A stretch of DNA of 64,000 nt from Syntrophaceae bacterium UBA2251 (GTDB lineage: Bacteria; Desulfobacterota; Syntrophia; Syntrophales; UBA2251), in the NCBI GenBank assembly GCA_002347815.1, contig DDXV01000065.1:1-64000 (forward strand), in the 5' to 3' direction. This document shows, in pieces, positions 50,537 through 59,726 of this stretch (within the stretch, counting starts at the first letter, position 1; each line of letters begins with the position of its first letter). Made by a program: the position numbers and the translations under genes. Below the pieces are notes generated by a model. That model worked only from the letters and a program-made list of their open reading frames with translations. It was not told where the DNA came from and ran no database searches.

Positions 50537-52405
50537 CTACGCCTCTTCGGAGAAGGGGATGGTCAGGTTGTAGATGCCGAACTCCATGACGGCGCGGATG
50601 GGGTAGGGGAGCTTTTCGTAAACCTTGAGCATCGGCTTGTTGTCGGCGAGCACGTCCGCCGTGATTCCCTGAATGCCCTTTTCCTGGGCGTACTTAATGA
50701 GCAATTCCAGGAGGAACGTCGCGATGCCGTGCCCTTGATACTTCTCGTCGACGATGAAGGCCGTGTCGGCGTAGGGGCGGTCCTGATGGCGAACGTATCG
50801 GCCCTCGGCGATGATGCGCTCCAGCCCGTCCTTCTCGATCAGGCCCACAATGGCCATGAACCGGCGAAAATCGACGTTGACGTACTCCTGCATCTTGCCG
50901 TGCGGCATCGTTTTGATGGACGTGAAATAGCGATAATAGACCATGTTGTCGGAGAATCGGTAGAACAGACGGCGCATCTCTTCTTCGTCGGAGGGTTTGA
51001 TCGCCCGGAACCGGACGGTCAGGTCCCCGCGGAAGGTATGCGTGCAGGCGACCTCTTCGGGGTAGAGGTGTCCCGATTCGGCGATGTAGATCTGATCCGG
51101 ATAGAGGATATTCGCGCCCTTGGCCTGCCGGATGAGTTCGGGACGGTCGTCCGGATGCGCGATGTCGATCAGGGCCTGGGCGCGTTCGCGAACCGTCCGG
51201 CCGATCATGGACGCCACGCCGTAGTCGGTGACGATCAGGTCTAGCGTATCGGAATTGGTGAACTGGTTGGGATAATTTTCGACGGACAGGACGATGTTCG
51301 GGTCTCCCTTGAGGTTGCGGCTGGGCAGGGCGATGATCTTCTTCCCGCCGCGCGAGTGCTCCGCGGCGGAAAAGAAATCCTGCGCCTGGCCCGGACCGGC
51401 CGTCACGTTGCCCTTGCCGACGTGGAGGGCCACGCTGCCGGTCAGGGAGATCTTTCTGGCCGGGAGGATGGCCATGAACCGGTCGTTGAGACTGATCCGC
51501 AGGTGATCGGAGACGACGTCGATGGCCTGGAATTCGATCAGGGGATTTTCATGCAACCAGCGGAAAAGTTCCGGCGTTCCCTGGGCGTAGGACGTCAGAC
51601 ACTTGTCCTGGAAGTAGCCTTTTTTCTTGTTGTTGACGGCGCCGGACTCGACGAGATCCATGAGGACGTCGGTGAAGAAGTAGGAATGAACGCCCAGATT
51701 GCGCTTGCGCGCGAGGTGCTTGCCCAGCGCCTCGAAGAAGGACCCGGAATAGATGGACAGGCAGCTGCCGTCCTCGATCATGGAGGCCACATTGGCCGCG
51801 ACCTTGTCCATCGCGTCGTCGAACGGCAAGCGGGGGAAATAAATGAGCGGTTCGGTGGAGCGGACGAGGTAATGAAAATCACGGACGTTGACGAAGGTGT
51901 TGCCGAGGGTCCGCGGCATGTTTTCGTTGATTTCTCCCACGATGAGGCTGGCGCGCTGCATCGCCATCTTGGCCACGTCCACCGAGACGCCCAGGCTGGC
52001 GTAGCCGGCCGCGTCCGGGGGGGTGATCTGGACGAAAACGACGTCGATGCGCAAGGCGCCTTTCAGGATCAGGCGGCCGATGTCCGAGAAGCGGCTGGGG
52101 ATGAGGTCGACCGCCCCCGAGGTGATCGCCTCGCCGGCCAGCCATCCGGAAAAGAAGGTGCGCAGGCGGAACTTGTCCTGGTTGCTTTCGTCCCGGAAGG
52201 AGATGACATCCCCCATGCTCACGAGCTGGACCAGCTCGAGATCGGTCAGGTTGGTCGCCCGCGAGCTCATGAGGCGCCTGGTGAGCGTGCGCGGTTCGGC
52301 GACACCGGTGCCGATGAAAATGCTCATCCCCGGGTCGATCTTGTCGAGAATATAGTCCGGCGTGACGATCTTGCGTTCCCACTCCGCCGGAGATCCCGTT
52401 TGCAT
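50537..52405 (-). CDS. Second acetyl-CoA hydrolase/transferase-GNAT fusion
   Basis: This 622-residue protein has a CoA-transferase region at about 1-445 (GTGVAEPRTLTRRL at the start, ITPPDAAGYASLGVSVD, VTDYGVASMIGRTVRERA) and a GNAT domain at about 455-622 (VDEKYQGHGIATFLLELL as the acetyl-CoA loop). It has the same plan as the 41850-43748 gene but has diverged strongly from it. The ATG at 52405 follows AGAAGGAGG; the longer upstream frame crosses the promoter. It stands alone between the FG-GAP gene and purB. The paired domains suggest acyl-CoA turnover linked to protein acylation (inference). Confidence 0.9.
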   Translation of the reverse strand: MQTGSPAEWERKIVTPDYILDKIDPGMSIFIGTGVAEPRTLTRRLMSSRATNLTDLELVQLVSMGDVISFRDESNQDKFRLRTFFSGWLAGEAITSGAVDLIPSRFSDIGRLILKGALRIDVVFVQITPPDAAGYASLGVSVDVAKMAMQRASLIVGEINENMPRTLGNTFVNVRDFHYLVRSTEPLIYFPRLPFDDAMDKVAANVASMIEDGSCLSIYSGSFFEALGKHLARKRNLGVHSYFFTDVLMDLVESGAVNNKKKGYFQDKCLTSYAQGTPELFRWLHENPLIEFQAIDVVSDHLRISLNDRFMAILPARKISLTGSVALHVGKGNVTAGPGQAQDFFSAAEHSRGGKKIIALPSRNLKGDPNIVLSVENYPNQFTNSDTLDLIVTDYGVASMIGRTVRERAQALIDIAHPDDRPELIRQAKGANILYPDQIYIAESGHLYPEEVACTHTFRGDLTVRFRAIKPSDEEEMRRLFYRFSDNMVYYRYFTSIKTMPHGKMQEYVNVDFRRFMAIVGLIEKDGLERIIAEGRYVRHQDRPYADTAFIVDEKYQGHGIATFLLELLIKYAQEKGIQGITADVLADNKPMLKVYEKLPYPIRAVMEFGIYNLTIPFSEEA

Positions 52406-52487
52406 GGCGTGCCTCCTTCTGGCTGGATAGAGGGGGTTCCGGAGGGATTCGAAGGGGCGATGAACCGCGTCCGAAACGATCTGCGTC

Positions 52488-52516
52488 ACGATAAAGGGAT
52501 CGACATCCTTTGTCAA
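52488..52516 (-). promoter_or_regulatory. Promoter for the second CoA-transferase-GNAT gene
   Basis: On the minus strand TTGACA (52516-52511) and TATCGT (52493-52488) are separated by 17 bases, about 83 bases upstream of the start. Confidence 0.6.
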
Positions 52517-52527
52517 TCTAAAAGACC

Positions 52528-52554
52528 TTGACGACATTGACGAAATCATACTAA
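52528..52554 (+). promoter_or_regulatory. Weak candidate purB promoter
   Basis: TTGACG at 52528-52533 is followed by TACTAA at 52549-52554 with a short 15-base spacer. A second TTGACG overlaps at 52537-52542. Confidence 0.3.
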
Positions 52555-52595
52555 TGAAGTCGTGCAAGCCAGACGCGATGTAAAAGGAGCGGTCT

Positions 52596-53897
52596 ATGAT
52601 CCCCCGCTATACCCGAGAAAAAATGGCGGCCATCTGGAGTCCGGAAAATCGATACCGGAAATGGCTGGACGTCGAACTCCTCGCCTGCGAGGCCTTGGCC
52701 GAACGCGGCGAGATCCCCCCCGACGCGATGAAGACGATCCGGGAGCGGGCCGCCTTCGATGTGGACCGTATCGACGAGATCGAAAAGACGACCAAGCACG
52801 ACGTCATTGCCTTTCTGACCTCCGTCACCGAGCACGTCGGGGAAGACGGACGGTTCATTCACATGGGGATGACGTCTTCGGATGTCCTGGACACCGCGCT
52901 TGCCGTGCAGATGCAGGAAGCGGCCGACCTCCTCCTGGAGGATATGGATGCCCTGCTGGCCGTCCTGAAGGAAAAGGCCCTGGACCATCGCCGGACCCTC
53001 ATGATCGGTCGCTCCCACGGCATTCACGCCGAGCCCATCACCTTCGGGCTCAAACTGGCCCTCTGGTATGCAGAAACGCGCCGCAACCGGGAACGTCTCG
53101 TACGGGCCCGAGAGGTCATCAGCGCGGGAAAGCTCTCCGGGGCCGTCGGCACCTTCTCGTTCATCGATCCCGCGGTGGAAGCCCACGTGCTGGGAAAACT
53201 GGGCCTCGAACCCGAATCGGTCGCCTCGCAGATCGTACAGCGGGACCGTCATGCGGAGTACTTTGCGGCGCTGGCGATAACGGCCTCCTCGATCGACAAG
53301 TTCGCCCAGGAGGTCAGGCTGCTTCAGCGGACCGAGGTGCGGGAGGTGGAGGAGTACTTTTCGCCCGGGCAGAAGGGGTCCTCCGCCATGCCGCACAAGC
53401 GCAATCCGGTGCTGTCCGAGAACCTTTCCGGGCTGGCGCGCCTGATGCGGTCCTATGCGATTGCCGCGCTCGAGGACATTCCGCTCTGGCACGAACGCGA
53501 CATCAGCCACTCTTCAGTGGAACGCGTCATTGCCCCCGACGCCACCATCCTGCTCGATTTCATGCTCGGCCGTTTCACCGGCATGATCGACCGGCTCGTC
53601 GTCTATCCGGACCGCATGCGTGAGAATCTGGAGATGACCCGCGGCGTCATCTTCTCGCAGAAGGTCCTTCTCAAACTCATCGAGAAGGGGTTTACGCGTG
53701 AAGCGGCCTATGCCATCGTGCAGCGCAACGCCATGGAATCCTGGCACGAGGGGCAACCTTTCCGGGTCTTGCTGGAACGGGACCCGGAGGTGATGGGGCG
53801 GCTGTCCGCCGCGGATCTCGATGCCGCCTTCCGGATTGAGAACTTTCTGCGTCATGTCGATTTCATCTTCGCGCGGGTTTTCGGAGAGGGAACATGA
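52596..53897 (+). CDS. purB: Adenylosuccinate lyase
   Basis: This 433-residue fumarase/aspartase-superfamily lyase has RSHGIHAEP near 140 (catalytic His), HMGMTSSDVLDTA near 88, and the signature GSSAMPHKRNPV near 263-274. It acts twice in purine synthesis, releasing fumarate from SAICAR and adenylosuccinate. The ATG follows AAAAGGAG. Its stop overlaps a lipoprotein gene by ATGA. Confidence 0.97.
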   Translation: MIPRYTREKMAAIWSPENRYRKWLDVELLACEALAERGEIPPDAMKTIRERAAFDVDRIDEIEKTTKHDVIAFLTSVTEHVGEDGRFIHMGMTSSDVLDTALAVQMQEAADLLLEDMDALLAVLKEKALDHRRTLMIGRSHGIHAEPITFGLKLALWYAETRRNRERLVRAREVISAGKLSGAVGTFSFIDPAVEAHVLGKLGLEPESVASQIVQRDRHAEYFAALAITASSIDKFAQEVRLLQRTEVREVEEYFSPGQKGSSAMPHKRNPVLSENLSGLARLMRSYAIAALEDIPLWHERDISHSSVERVIAPDATILLDFMLGRFTGMIDRLVVYPDRMRENLEMTRGVIFSQKVLLKLIEKGFTREAAYAIVQRNAMESWHEGQPFRVLLERDPEVMGRLSAADLDAAFRIENFLRHVDFIFARVFGEGT

Positions 53898-54502
53898 AGC
53901 CAAAGAAACGGTGGAGATTGGCGGCTTTTTTCGTCCTCGTCGTGTTTTGCGGCTGTGGGGAAGTCCGTGAATACGTCGATATGGCCGCAGACCGGGACCT
54001 GTCGCCGGCCTATTTCCAGGCGCTGAACGCCTGGACGCGCGAGCAGACGGTTTATTCCCAGTTCGAAACACGGATTCGCGTCGTCGCCACGCTGCAGAGC
54101 CCCGAATTCCGGAAGGCGTATGTTCAGGAATACGCGCGGAACCACGACTGGGGGCAGGAGTCCATCCGGATGAGGGAAGAGGCGGGGGAAAGCACCGCCC
54201 GGGATTTCCTGGAGTTCAAGCTGTACGTTTATACGCCGGAGAAGACGGACAACGACTTTGACGGACCGCTTTCCATCTGGACCGTTTTCCTCGTCGACGG
54301 GCAGGGGCGGAAAACAACCCCCCGGGAGATCCGGCGCATCGACGATCTCACCGCGACAACGCTGGCGTTCTATCCCTACGTCAGGCCCTATTACGGAATA
54401 TTTTACAGCGTCAAATTTCAACCCCCCGCCGAAGGCGAGGCACTGATCCCCCTCCGCCTTGTCCTGACCAGCGTCAAGGGCCGGGCGGAGCTTGCCTGGT
54501 AA
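53894..54502 (+). CDS. Putative lipoprotein of unknown function
   Basis: This 202-residue protein has a basic start, hydrophobic stretch and Cys pair (KKRWRLAAFFVLVVFCGCG). The lipobox is imperfect: the Cys at 22 is preceded by F-C-G. The mature part has many aromatic residues and a predicted mixed alpha/beta pattern with YVYTPEKTDNDFDGPLSIW. I do not recognise the family. It is coupled to purB by ATGA and converges on nadB. Confidence 0.75.
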   Translation: MKPKKRWRLAAFFVLVVFCGCGEVREYVDMAADRDLSPAYFQALNAWTREQTVYSQFETRIRVVATLQSPEFRKAYVQEYARNHDWGQESIRMREEAGESTARDFLEFKLYVYTPEKTDNDFDGPLSIWTVFLVDGQGRKTTPREIRRIDDLTATTLAFYPYVRPYYGIFYSVKFQPPAEGEALIPLRLVLTSVKGRAELAW

Positions 54503-54505
54503 GGG

Positions 54506-54546
54506 CGGACCGCAAAGCGGACGGGCTTGCGCCGAGCGGCGGTCCG
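54506..54546. terminator. Possible hairpin between convergent genes
   Basis: CGGACCGC at 54506-54513 pairs perfectly with GCGGTCCG at 54539-54546 in the 61-base gap before the nadB 3' end. There is no T tract, so terminator function is uncertain. Confidence 0.3.
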
Positions 54547-54563
54547 TCGTCCCAGGCGGCCGG

Positions 54564-56171
54564 TCAGGGCTTCCAGATCACGGTGTCCTTGACCCATTCG
54601 GCGTCGTTGCGTTCGGGATAATCCAGGTTGTAGTGGAGCCCCCGGCTTTCCTTCCGCATGCGGGCACAGCGGACAATCAGAGAGGAAACCGTGGCGATGT
54701 CGCGCAATTCCAGAAGATCCCGGGTAATGATGAAATTCCGGTAATATTCGTCGATCTCGCGGTTGATCAGTTCGATGCGCCGTTCCGCGCGCTCGAGCCG
54801 CTTGTCCGAGCGAACGATGCCGACATAGTTCCACATGCAGCGGCGGATTTCGTCCCAGTTGTGAGAGACGACCACGGATTCGTCGCTTTCCGTCGCCCCG
54901 CCGGGGTCCCAGGGTGGAATGGGCAGGGCATCGATCTCCACGGTCCGGTAGACGGAGGCGATGCGCTCCAGCGCGCGGCGGGCGTACACGATGGCCTCGA
55001 GGAGCGAGTTGCTCGCTAGGCGGTTGGCGCCGTGCAGGCCGGTGCAGGAGACTTCCCCGCAGGCGAACAGGCGCTCGATGTTGGTTTCCCCGTAGGCGTT
55101 GACGACTACGCCCCCGCAGAGGTAATGCGCCGCGGGCACGACCGGGATCGGATCCCGGGTGATGTCGATGTCGAACTCCAGGCAGGTTTCGTAGATGTTG
55201 GGAAACCTCGACTTCAGAAAATCGCGATCGCGGTGGGTGATGTCGAGAAGAACGTACTCGTCCCCGGATTTCTTCAGTTCCGTGTCGATGGCCTTGGCGA
55301 CGACATCCCGCGGGGCCAGGCTCTTCAACGGGTGGTAGCGCTCCATGAAGGTCGAGCCGTTTTTGAGCCGCAGGATGCCTCCCTCGCCGCGCACCGCCTC
55401 GCTGATCAGAAAGGCCTTGGCGTCAGGGTGGTACAGGCAGGTCGGGTGGAACTGGATGAACTCCATGTTGGCGATCCGCGCGCCCGCCCGGTAGGCCATG
55501 GCGACACCGTCCCCGGTGGCGATATCCGGGTTGGTAGTGATCAGGTAGACCTTGCCGACCCCCCCGGTCGCGAGGAGGATGAACTTCGCCCGGAAGCGGT
55601 GGACCTGCTGCCGGTTCACATCGAACACATAGGCCCCGAGGCAGCGGTCCGCCCCCGGGGGCCTGACCCCGGTCAATTTGGATTTGCGGACCAGATCGAT
55701 GGCGAAATAGTTCTCGAAAATCCGGATATTTCGCTTCGAACCGGCCTTTGCCATCAGGGCTCGCTCGATCTCCCTCCCGGTGAGATCGTTGGCATGGAGA
55801 ACCCGCCTCATGGAATGGCCGCCCTCACGACCCAGGTCGTAAACGGTTGCGGTTGCGTTGTCCGAACGCGTAAACGAGACCCCCCAATCGATCAGCTCCC
55901 GAACACGTTCGGGGCCCTCCCGAACCACGAAGGCGGCGACGTCCTCGTGGCACAGACCTGCGCCACAGACGAGGGTGTCGTTGATATGGTATTCGAAACG
56001 GTCGGCGGCGTCCTGGACGACGGCGATGCCCCCCTGGGCGTAGTTGGTGCTGGATTCGAACTGTTCCTTCTTGGTGACGATGGCGACCGTGCCGAGATCC
56101 GCCGCCCGGATGGCGAAGCTCAGCCCGGCGATACCGCTGCCGATCACAAGAAAGTCCGTTGATATTTCCAT
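54564..56171 (-). CDS. nadB: L-aspartate oxidase
   Basis: This 535-residue flavoprotein has VIGSGIAGLSFAIRA near 9-23 (FAD), TNYAQGGIAVV near 41, FIQFHPTCLYHP and EAVRGEGGILR near 240-275 with the active-site Arg, and GLHGANRLASNSLLE near 375. It oxidises aspartate to iminoaspartate for NAD synthesis; anaerobes can use fumarate as acceptor. No nadA or nadC is nearby. I use the ATG at 56171 close to the FAD loop. ATGs at 56207 and 56240 are possible. Confidence 0.95.
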   Translation of the reverse strand: MEISTDFLVIGSGIAGLSFAIRAADLGTVAIVTKKEQFESSTNYAQGGIAVVQDAADRFEYHINDTLVCGAGLCHEDVAAFVVREGPERVRELIDWGVSFTRSDNATATVYDLGREGGHSMRRVLHANDLTGREIERALMAKAGSKRNIRIFENYFAIDLVRKSKLTGVRPPGADRCLGAYVFDVNRQQVHRFRAKFILLATGGVGKVYLITTNPDIATGDGVAMAYRAGARIANMEFIQFHPTCLYHPDAKAFLISEAVRGEGGILRLKNGSTFMERYHPLKSLAPRDVVAKAIDTELKKSGDEYVLLDITHRDRDFLKSRFPNIYETCLEFDIDITRDPIPVVPAAHYLCGGVVVNAYGETNIERLFACGEVSCTGLHGANRLASNSLLEAIVYARRALERIASVYRTVEIDALPIPPWDPGGATESDESVVVSHNWDEIRRCMWNYVGIVRSDKRLERAERRIELINREIDEYYRNFIITRDLLELRDIATVSSLIVRCARMRKESRGLHYNLDYPERNDAEWVKDTVIWKP

Positions 56172-56262
56172 CGTCGTTCCGTCGAGGTGCCGCCGGTTGC
56201 TTTCCATTGGTCTTTCCGTCCGGACGTGAGCGTCGCGCACGGGAAGGGCGCAGAAAACGGAG

Positions 56263-56291
56263 TTTACAAAGCCCGGCGATTCCTATATACG
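56263..56291 (+). promoter_or_regulatory. Candidate tsaD promoter
   Basis: TTTACA at 56263-56268 and TATACG at 56286-56291 have a 17-base spacer between the divergent nadB and tsaD genes. Confidence 0.4.
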
Positions 56292-56336
56292 CATTCACCG
56301 GAATTGTAAAAAGAAAAACCAACGGGGAAGAGCGCC

Positions 56337-57368
56337 ATGCTCGTTTTGGGCATAGAATCCTCCTGCGACGAGACCGCGGCCGCCATTGTGCGTGACGGCA
56401 GGGACATGCTCTCCAACGTCATCGCGTCTCAGATCGACGTGCACCGCCTGTACGGGGGCGTCGTGCCGGAGATCGCTTCTCGGAAGCACATCGAGGCCAT
56501 CCTGCCGGTGATCGGCGAGGCCCTCGAAGCCGGAGGGGTGACCCTGGCCGAGATCGAAGGCATCGCCGTGACCCGTGGGCCGGGTTTGGTGGGCTCGCTG
56601 CTCGTGGGCGTGTCGGCGGCTAAGGCCCTGGCGTTCGCCCTCCGGATTCCCCTGGTCGGGGTCAACCATCTGGAAGGTCATCTCGCCGCTGTCTTCCTGG
56701 ATCGGCCGCCGGAATTTCCCTTTGTGGCCCTGGTCGTTTCCGGCGGGCACACCCATATTTATCTTGCCGAGCGCTTCGGTCGTTTCATCGCGCTGGGGCA
56801 GACACGTGACGACGCGGCAGGCGAGGCCTTCGACAAGGCAGCGAAGCTCCTCGATATCGGTTATCCCGGAGGACTTGTCGTCGATCGGCTGGCCAGGCGC
56901 GGGGACCGCAGCAAAATCGCCTTTCCCCGTCCGATGAGAGGAAGTCCCGACTTCAGCTTCAGCGGGCTCAAGACGGCACTGCTCATGCATCTGAAGCAGC
57001 GCGCCGCCCCCCCTGAAGGCGAGGCCCTGGCCGACATCGCCGCCAGCTTTCAGGAGGCGATCTGCGATGTCCTGGTGGAAAAGACCCTCCAGGCGGCGGT
57101 GGATCATGGCGTGCGACGCGTCGTGGTCTGTGGCGGCGTTGCCGCCAACAGCCGCCTCAGGGAAAGATTCACCGCGGACGCGTCTTCACGCGGCATCGAG
57201 ACCTTCATCCCCCCGCCGGTGCTCTGTACGGACAATGCCGCGATGATCGCCGTCGTCGGGGATCACCTGCTCCGGGAGGGGCGCGCGGACGGGTACGATT
57301 TGAACGCCGTTTCGCGCTGGCCGCTCGACGCGGGTCCGGAGGCCGGATGTTCATCCAGGAAAAGCTGA
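56337..57368 (+). CDS. tsaD: tRNA t6A37 threonylcarbamoyltransferase TsaD
   Basis: This 343-residue ASKHA protein has LGIESSCDETAAAIV at the start, metal-binding HLEGHLAA near 113-120, SGGHT near 138 and GGVAANSRLRE near 268. It transfers the threonylcarbamoyl group to A37 of tRNAs with TsaB (encoded at 24557), TsaE and TsaC. The DUF2062 gene begins inside its last 22 bases. Confidence 0.97.
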   Translation: MLVLGIESSCDETAAAIVRDGRDMLSNVIASQIDVHRLYGGVVPEIASRKHIEAILPVIGEALEAGGVTLAEIEGIAVTRGPGLVGSLLVGVSAAKALAFALRIPLVGVNHLEGHLAAVFLDRPPEFPFVALVVSGGHTHIYLAERFGRFIALGQTRDDAAGEAFDKAAKLLDIGYPGGLVVDRLARRGDRSKIAFPRPMRGSPDFSFSGLKTALLMHLKQRAAPPEGEALADIAASFQEAICDVLVEKTLQAAVDHGVRRVVVCGGVAANSRLRERFTADASSRGIETFIPPPVLCTDNAAMIAVVGDHLLREGRADGYDLNAVSRWPLDAGPEAGCSSRKS

Positions 57369-57796
57369 AGGACTGGTATCGGCGGTGTCTGAGCCTGAGA
57401 GGGGAGCCCCGCGCCCTGGCCCTCGGTTTCGCCTTGGGGATTTTTGTCGGCGTCACGCCGACCATTCCCTGCCATACGGCCATCATCATCGCCCTGGGGA
57501 TCCTGTTCAGGCAGAACATCACTGCGGCCTATCTCGCCTCCTGGCTGATCTCCAATCCCCTGACCATCCCCTTCTTCTATGTTGCTGAATACGAACTCGG
57601 CCGGTATTTGCTCGGCATGCCGGGAACGATGCCCGCCCTCGACAGCTATACCCTGGACGCCGTACTTTCGCTGGGCGGGGAGATTCTCCTCCCGCTGCTC
57701 GCGGGCGGTTTGCTCCTCGCACCGCTCTTCGCCGTTCCGGGCTTTTTCCTCGCCCGTTACCTGTTCACCCGGATCGGAAGCGATCAAAGGCCATGA
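57347..57796 (+). CDS. DUF2062 membrane protein
   Basis: This 149-residue protein has the DUF2062 pattern: an N-terminal amphipathic segment, then ALGFALGIFVGVTPTIPCHT, a helix, and a conserved NPLTIPFFY near 82, with three or four membrane spans. Function is unknown; the domain is often found near glycosyltransferases. Its start overlaps tsaD by 22 bases, and its stop overlaps rsmA by ATGA, so the three genes form one unit. Confidence 0.88.
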   Translation: MFIQEKLKDWYRRCLSLRGEPRALALGFALGIFVGVTPTIPCHTAIIIALGILFRQNITAAYLASWLISNPLTIPFFYVAEYELGRYLLGMPGTMPALDSYTLDAVLSLGGEILLPLLAGGLLLAPLFAVPGFFLARYLFTRIGSDQRP

Positions 57797-58647
57797 GGCG
57801 TCTGCGCGACATCCTCCGCGAGGAGGGCATTCAACCGAGAAAATCCCTGGGGCAGTGCTTTCTCGGGGACGAGGGGGTCATCCGCGGGATCGTCCAGAAG
57901 GCCCGGATCGGAGCGGGGGAGACCGTGATCGAAATCGGGGCCGGGGTGGGGTTGATGACGGAGGCGATCGCCCGCCAGGCCGGGCGGGTGGTGGCCGTGG
58001 AGATCGATCCGGCGCTTGTGCGGGTGCTCGAACGTCGCCTCGGGGCCTTCCGGAATGTCGAGATCGTCGCGGCCGACATCCTCCGCTGCGACTTGCCAAG
58101 TCTGATCGGAACCGGCGGGGGATCTGAAAAGGTCAAGATCGTCGGCAACATCCCCTATCACCTGTCCAGCCCGATCCTGTTCATGATGCTCGCGCAGAAA
58201 CGTCTGATCGCCGAAATGATCCTGATGTTTCAGAAGGAAGTGGCGGATCGTCTGCTGGCGCCTCCGGGCACAAAGGCCTACGGGATTCTTTCCGTCGTGA
58301 TGGACATGTACGCGGAAATGCAACCGGAGATCGAGGTCCCCCCGGAATGTTTTTTCCCGCCTCCCCGGATTCGATCCACCGTGCTGACGTTCCGGATGAG
58401 AAGCCGCCCAAAGTGTCCGATGCGTCGCGAAACATCTTTTCTCCCCGTGGTCAAGGCCGCCTTCGCCCACCGGCGCAAGACCCTGTTCAACAATCTGAGG
58501 CAGACCGGCTGGCTGGACCTGTCCGAAGAGGATCTGCACAACCGTCTGGCGGCGTCGGGCATCGATCCCCGCCGGCGGGCCGAGACCCTAACACCCGAAG
58601 AATACGCCTTATTGACGGATATCCTGACAACGAATAAATATTCTTGA
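57793..58647 (+). CDS. rsmA: 16S rRNA A1518/A1519 dimethyltransferase
   Basis: This 284-residue KsgA-type enzyme has RKSLGQCFLGD near 16, the SAM loop EIGAGVGLMTEAIA near 47, the catalytic NIPYHLSSPI near 118 and the C-terminal AFAHRRKTLFNNL. It dimethylates two adjacent adenines in helix 45 of 16S rRNA as a late 30S check. The classical LGQNFL motif has Cys instead of Asn here. Confidence 0.96.
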   Translation: MRRLRDILREEGIQPRKSLGQCFLGDEGVIRGIVQKARIGAGETVIEIGAGVGLMTEAIARQAGRVVAVEIDPALVRVLERRLGAFRNVEIVAADILRCDLPSLIGTGGGSEKVKIVGNIPYHLSSPILFMMLAQKRLIAEMILMFQKEVADRLLAPPGTKAYGILSVVMDMYAEMQPEIEVPPECFFPPPRIRSTVLTFRMRSRPKCPMRRETSFLPVVKAAFAHRRKTLFNNLRQTGWLDLSEEDLHNRLAASGIDPRRRAETLTPEEYALLTDILTTNKYS

Positions 58648-58833
58648 CATGGAGAAATCATTCTGGTAGGGAGCGAAACGCCGCTTGGATCCGCTTGTCG
58701 CGGACTGGGACGGAAGCTGGGTTCCTGACCGGCAGGAAAAGGCCGGGAGCCGTAAAATCGTGATACCCGATACGATCAGCCTCTCGTCAGCGACGGAGAG
58801 GCTTTTTTTTTGGGCCCGAGGCAGCGCACACGG
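58648..58833 (+). other. rsmA-panC intergenic region, possible leader or small RNA
   Basis: A TTGACA at 58644-58649 overlaps the rsmA stop, though no good -10 follows at 17 bases (TAGGGA at 58667). A structured GC-rich stretch then ends in a strong terminator 23 bases before panC. I do not recognise a riboswitch class. It could be an rsmA 3' UTR, an attenuated panC leader, or a small RNA of roughly 130-140 nt. Confidence 0.35.
58778..58811 (+). terminator. Strong terminator upstream of panC
   Basis: An 8-bp stem AGCCTCTC/GAGAGGCT with a 10-base loop runs into eight further T at 58804-58811. It ends 22 bases before the panC ATG. Confidence 0.85.
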
Positions 58834-59694
58834 ATGCAGATCATCCACGCCGTCAAGGAAATGCAGTTTTTCGCGGATGCCGCTCGAAGCGCGGGCAAGC
58901 GCATTGCCTTTGTCCCGACGATGGGATATTTTCACGACGGCCACCTCGATCTGATGCGGGAAGCCCGGCGGCGGGCGGATCGGGTTGTCGTCAGCATCTA
59001 CGTCAACCCGGCGCAGTTCGGGCCTCAGGAGGACCTCGACACGTATCCCCGCGATTTCGAGAGGGACCGCCGACTGGCCGAGGGCGTGGGCGTCGACGTT
59101 ATCTTCTTCCCCGACAACAGCGAGATGTATCCCCCCGATTATCAGACCCATGTGGACGTCGAAGGTGTGACGCGGAATCTCTGCGGCCGCTCGCGCCACG
59201 GCCATTTCCGCGGCGTGACGACCATTTGCGCCAAGCTCTTCAACATCGTCAAACCGCATGTCACGGTCTTCGGAAAGAAGGATTTTCAGCAGCTCGCGGC
59301 GATCAAACGAATGGTCACGGATCTCAACATGGATCTGGAAGTCGTCGGCCGGCCGACCACCCGAGAGGCCGACGGGCTCGCCATGAGTTCGCGGAATGTC
59401 CATCTCAGCGAAGTGGAGAGGCAGTCGGCACTTTCCCTCAGTCGATCCCTGAAGATGGCGGAGCGCCGGTTTCAGGAAGGCGAGAGGGATGCCGCCAAGG
59501 TGATTCAGGACATCCGGACGTTCATCGAAGGGCATCCGTTCGCATCCGTCGATTACATCCAGATCTGCGATAGACAGACCCTGCAGGATGTGCCCGAAAT
59601 TTCCGAGCGGGCCGTTCTCGCCATGGCAGTCCGCGTCGGAAAGACGCGGCTGATCGATAATCATGTGTTCGGGGAGACCCTGAACCTGTCGTAG
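58834..59694 (+). CDS. panC: Pantothenate synthetase
   Basis: This 286-residue enzyme has VPTMGYFHDGHLDLM near 25-39 (HxGH ATP motif), NPAQFGPQEDLDTYPR near 61, GKKDFQQL near 150 and the KMSKS-like MSSRN near 187. It joins pantoate and beta-alanine using ATP; panD, 32 bases downstream, supplies the beta-alanine. The ATG at 58834 is the second in-frame start and gives the family N-terminus; the first (58810) lies inside the terminator T tract. Confidence 0.96.
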   Translation: MQIIHAVKEMQFFADAARSAGKRIAFVPTMGYFHDGHLDLMREARRRADRVVVSIYVNPAQFGPQEDLDTYPRDFERDRRLAEGVGVDVIFFPDNSEMYPPDYQTHVDVEGVTRNLCGRSRHGHFRGVTTICAKLFNIVKPHVTVFGKKDFQQLAAIKRMVTDLNMDLEVVGRPTTREADGLAMSSRNVHLSEVERQSALSLSRSLKMAERRFQEGERDAAKVIQDIRTFIEGHPFASVDYIQICDRQTLQDVPEISERAVLAMAVRVGKTRLIDNHVFGETLNLS

Positions 59695-59726
59695 GGGCCA
59701 TTATAGAACGAGGGGAGGGAACAGAC

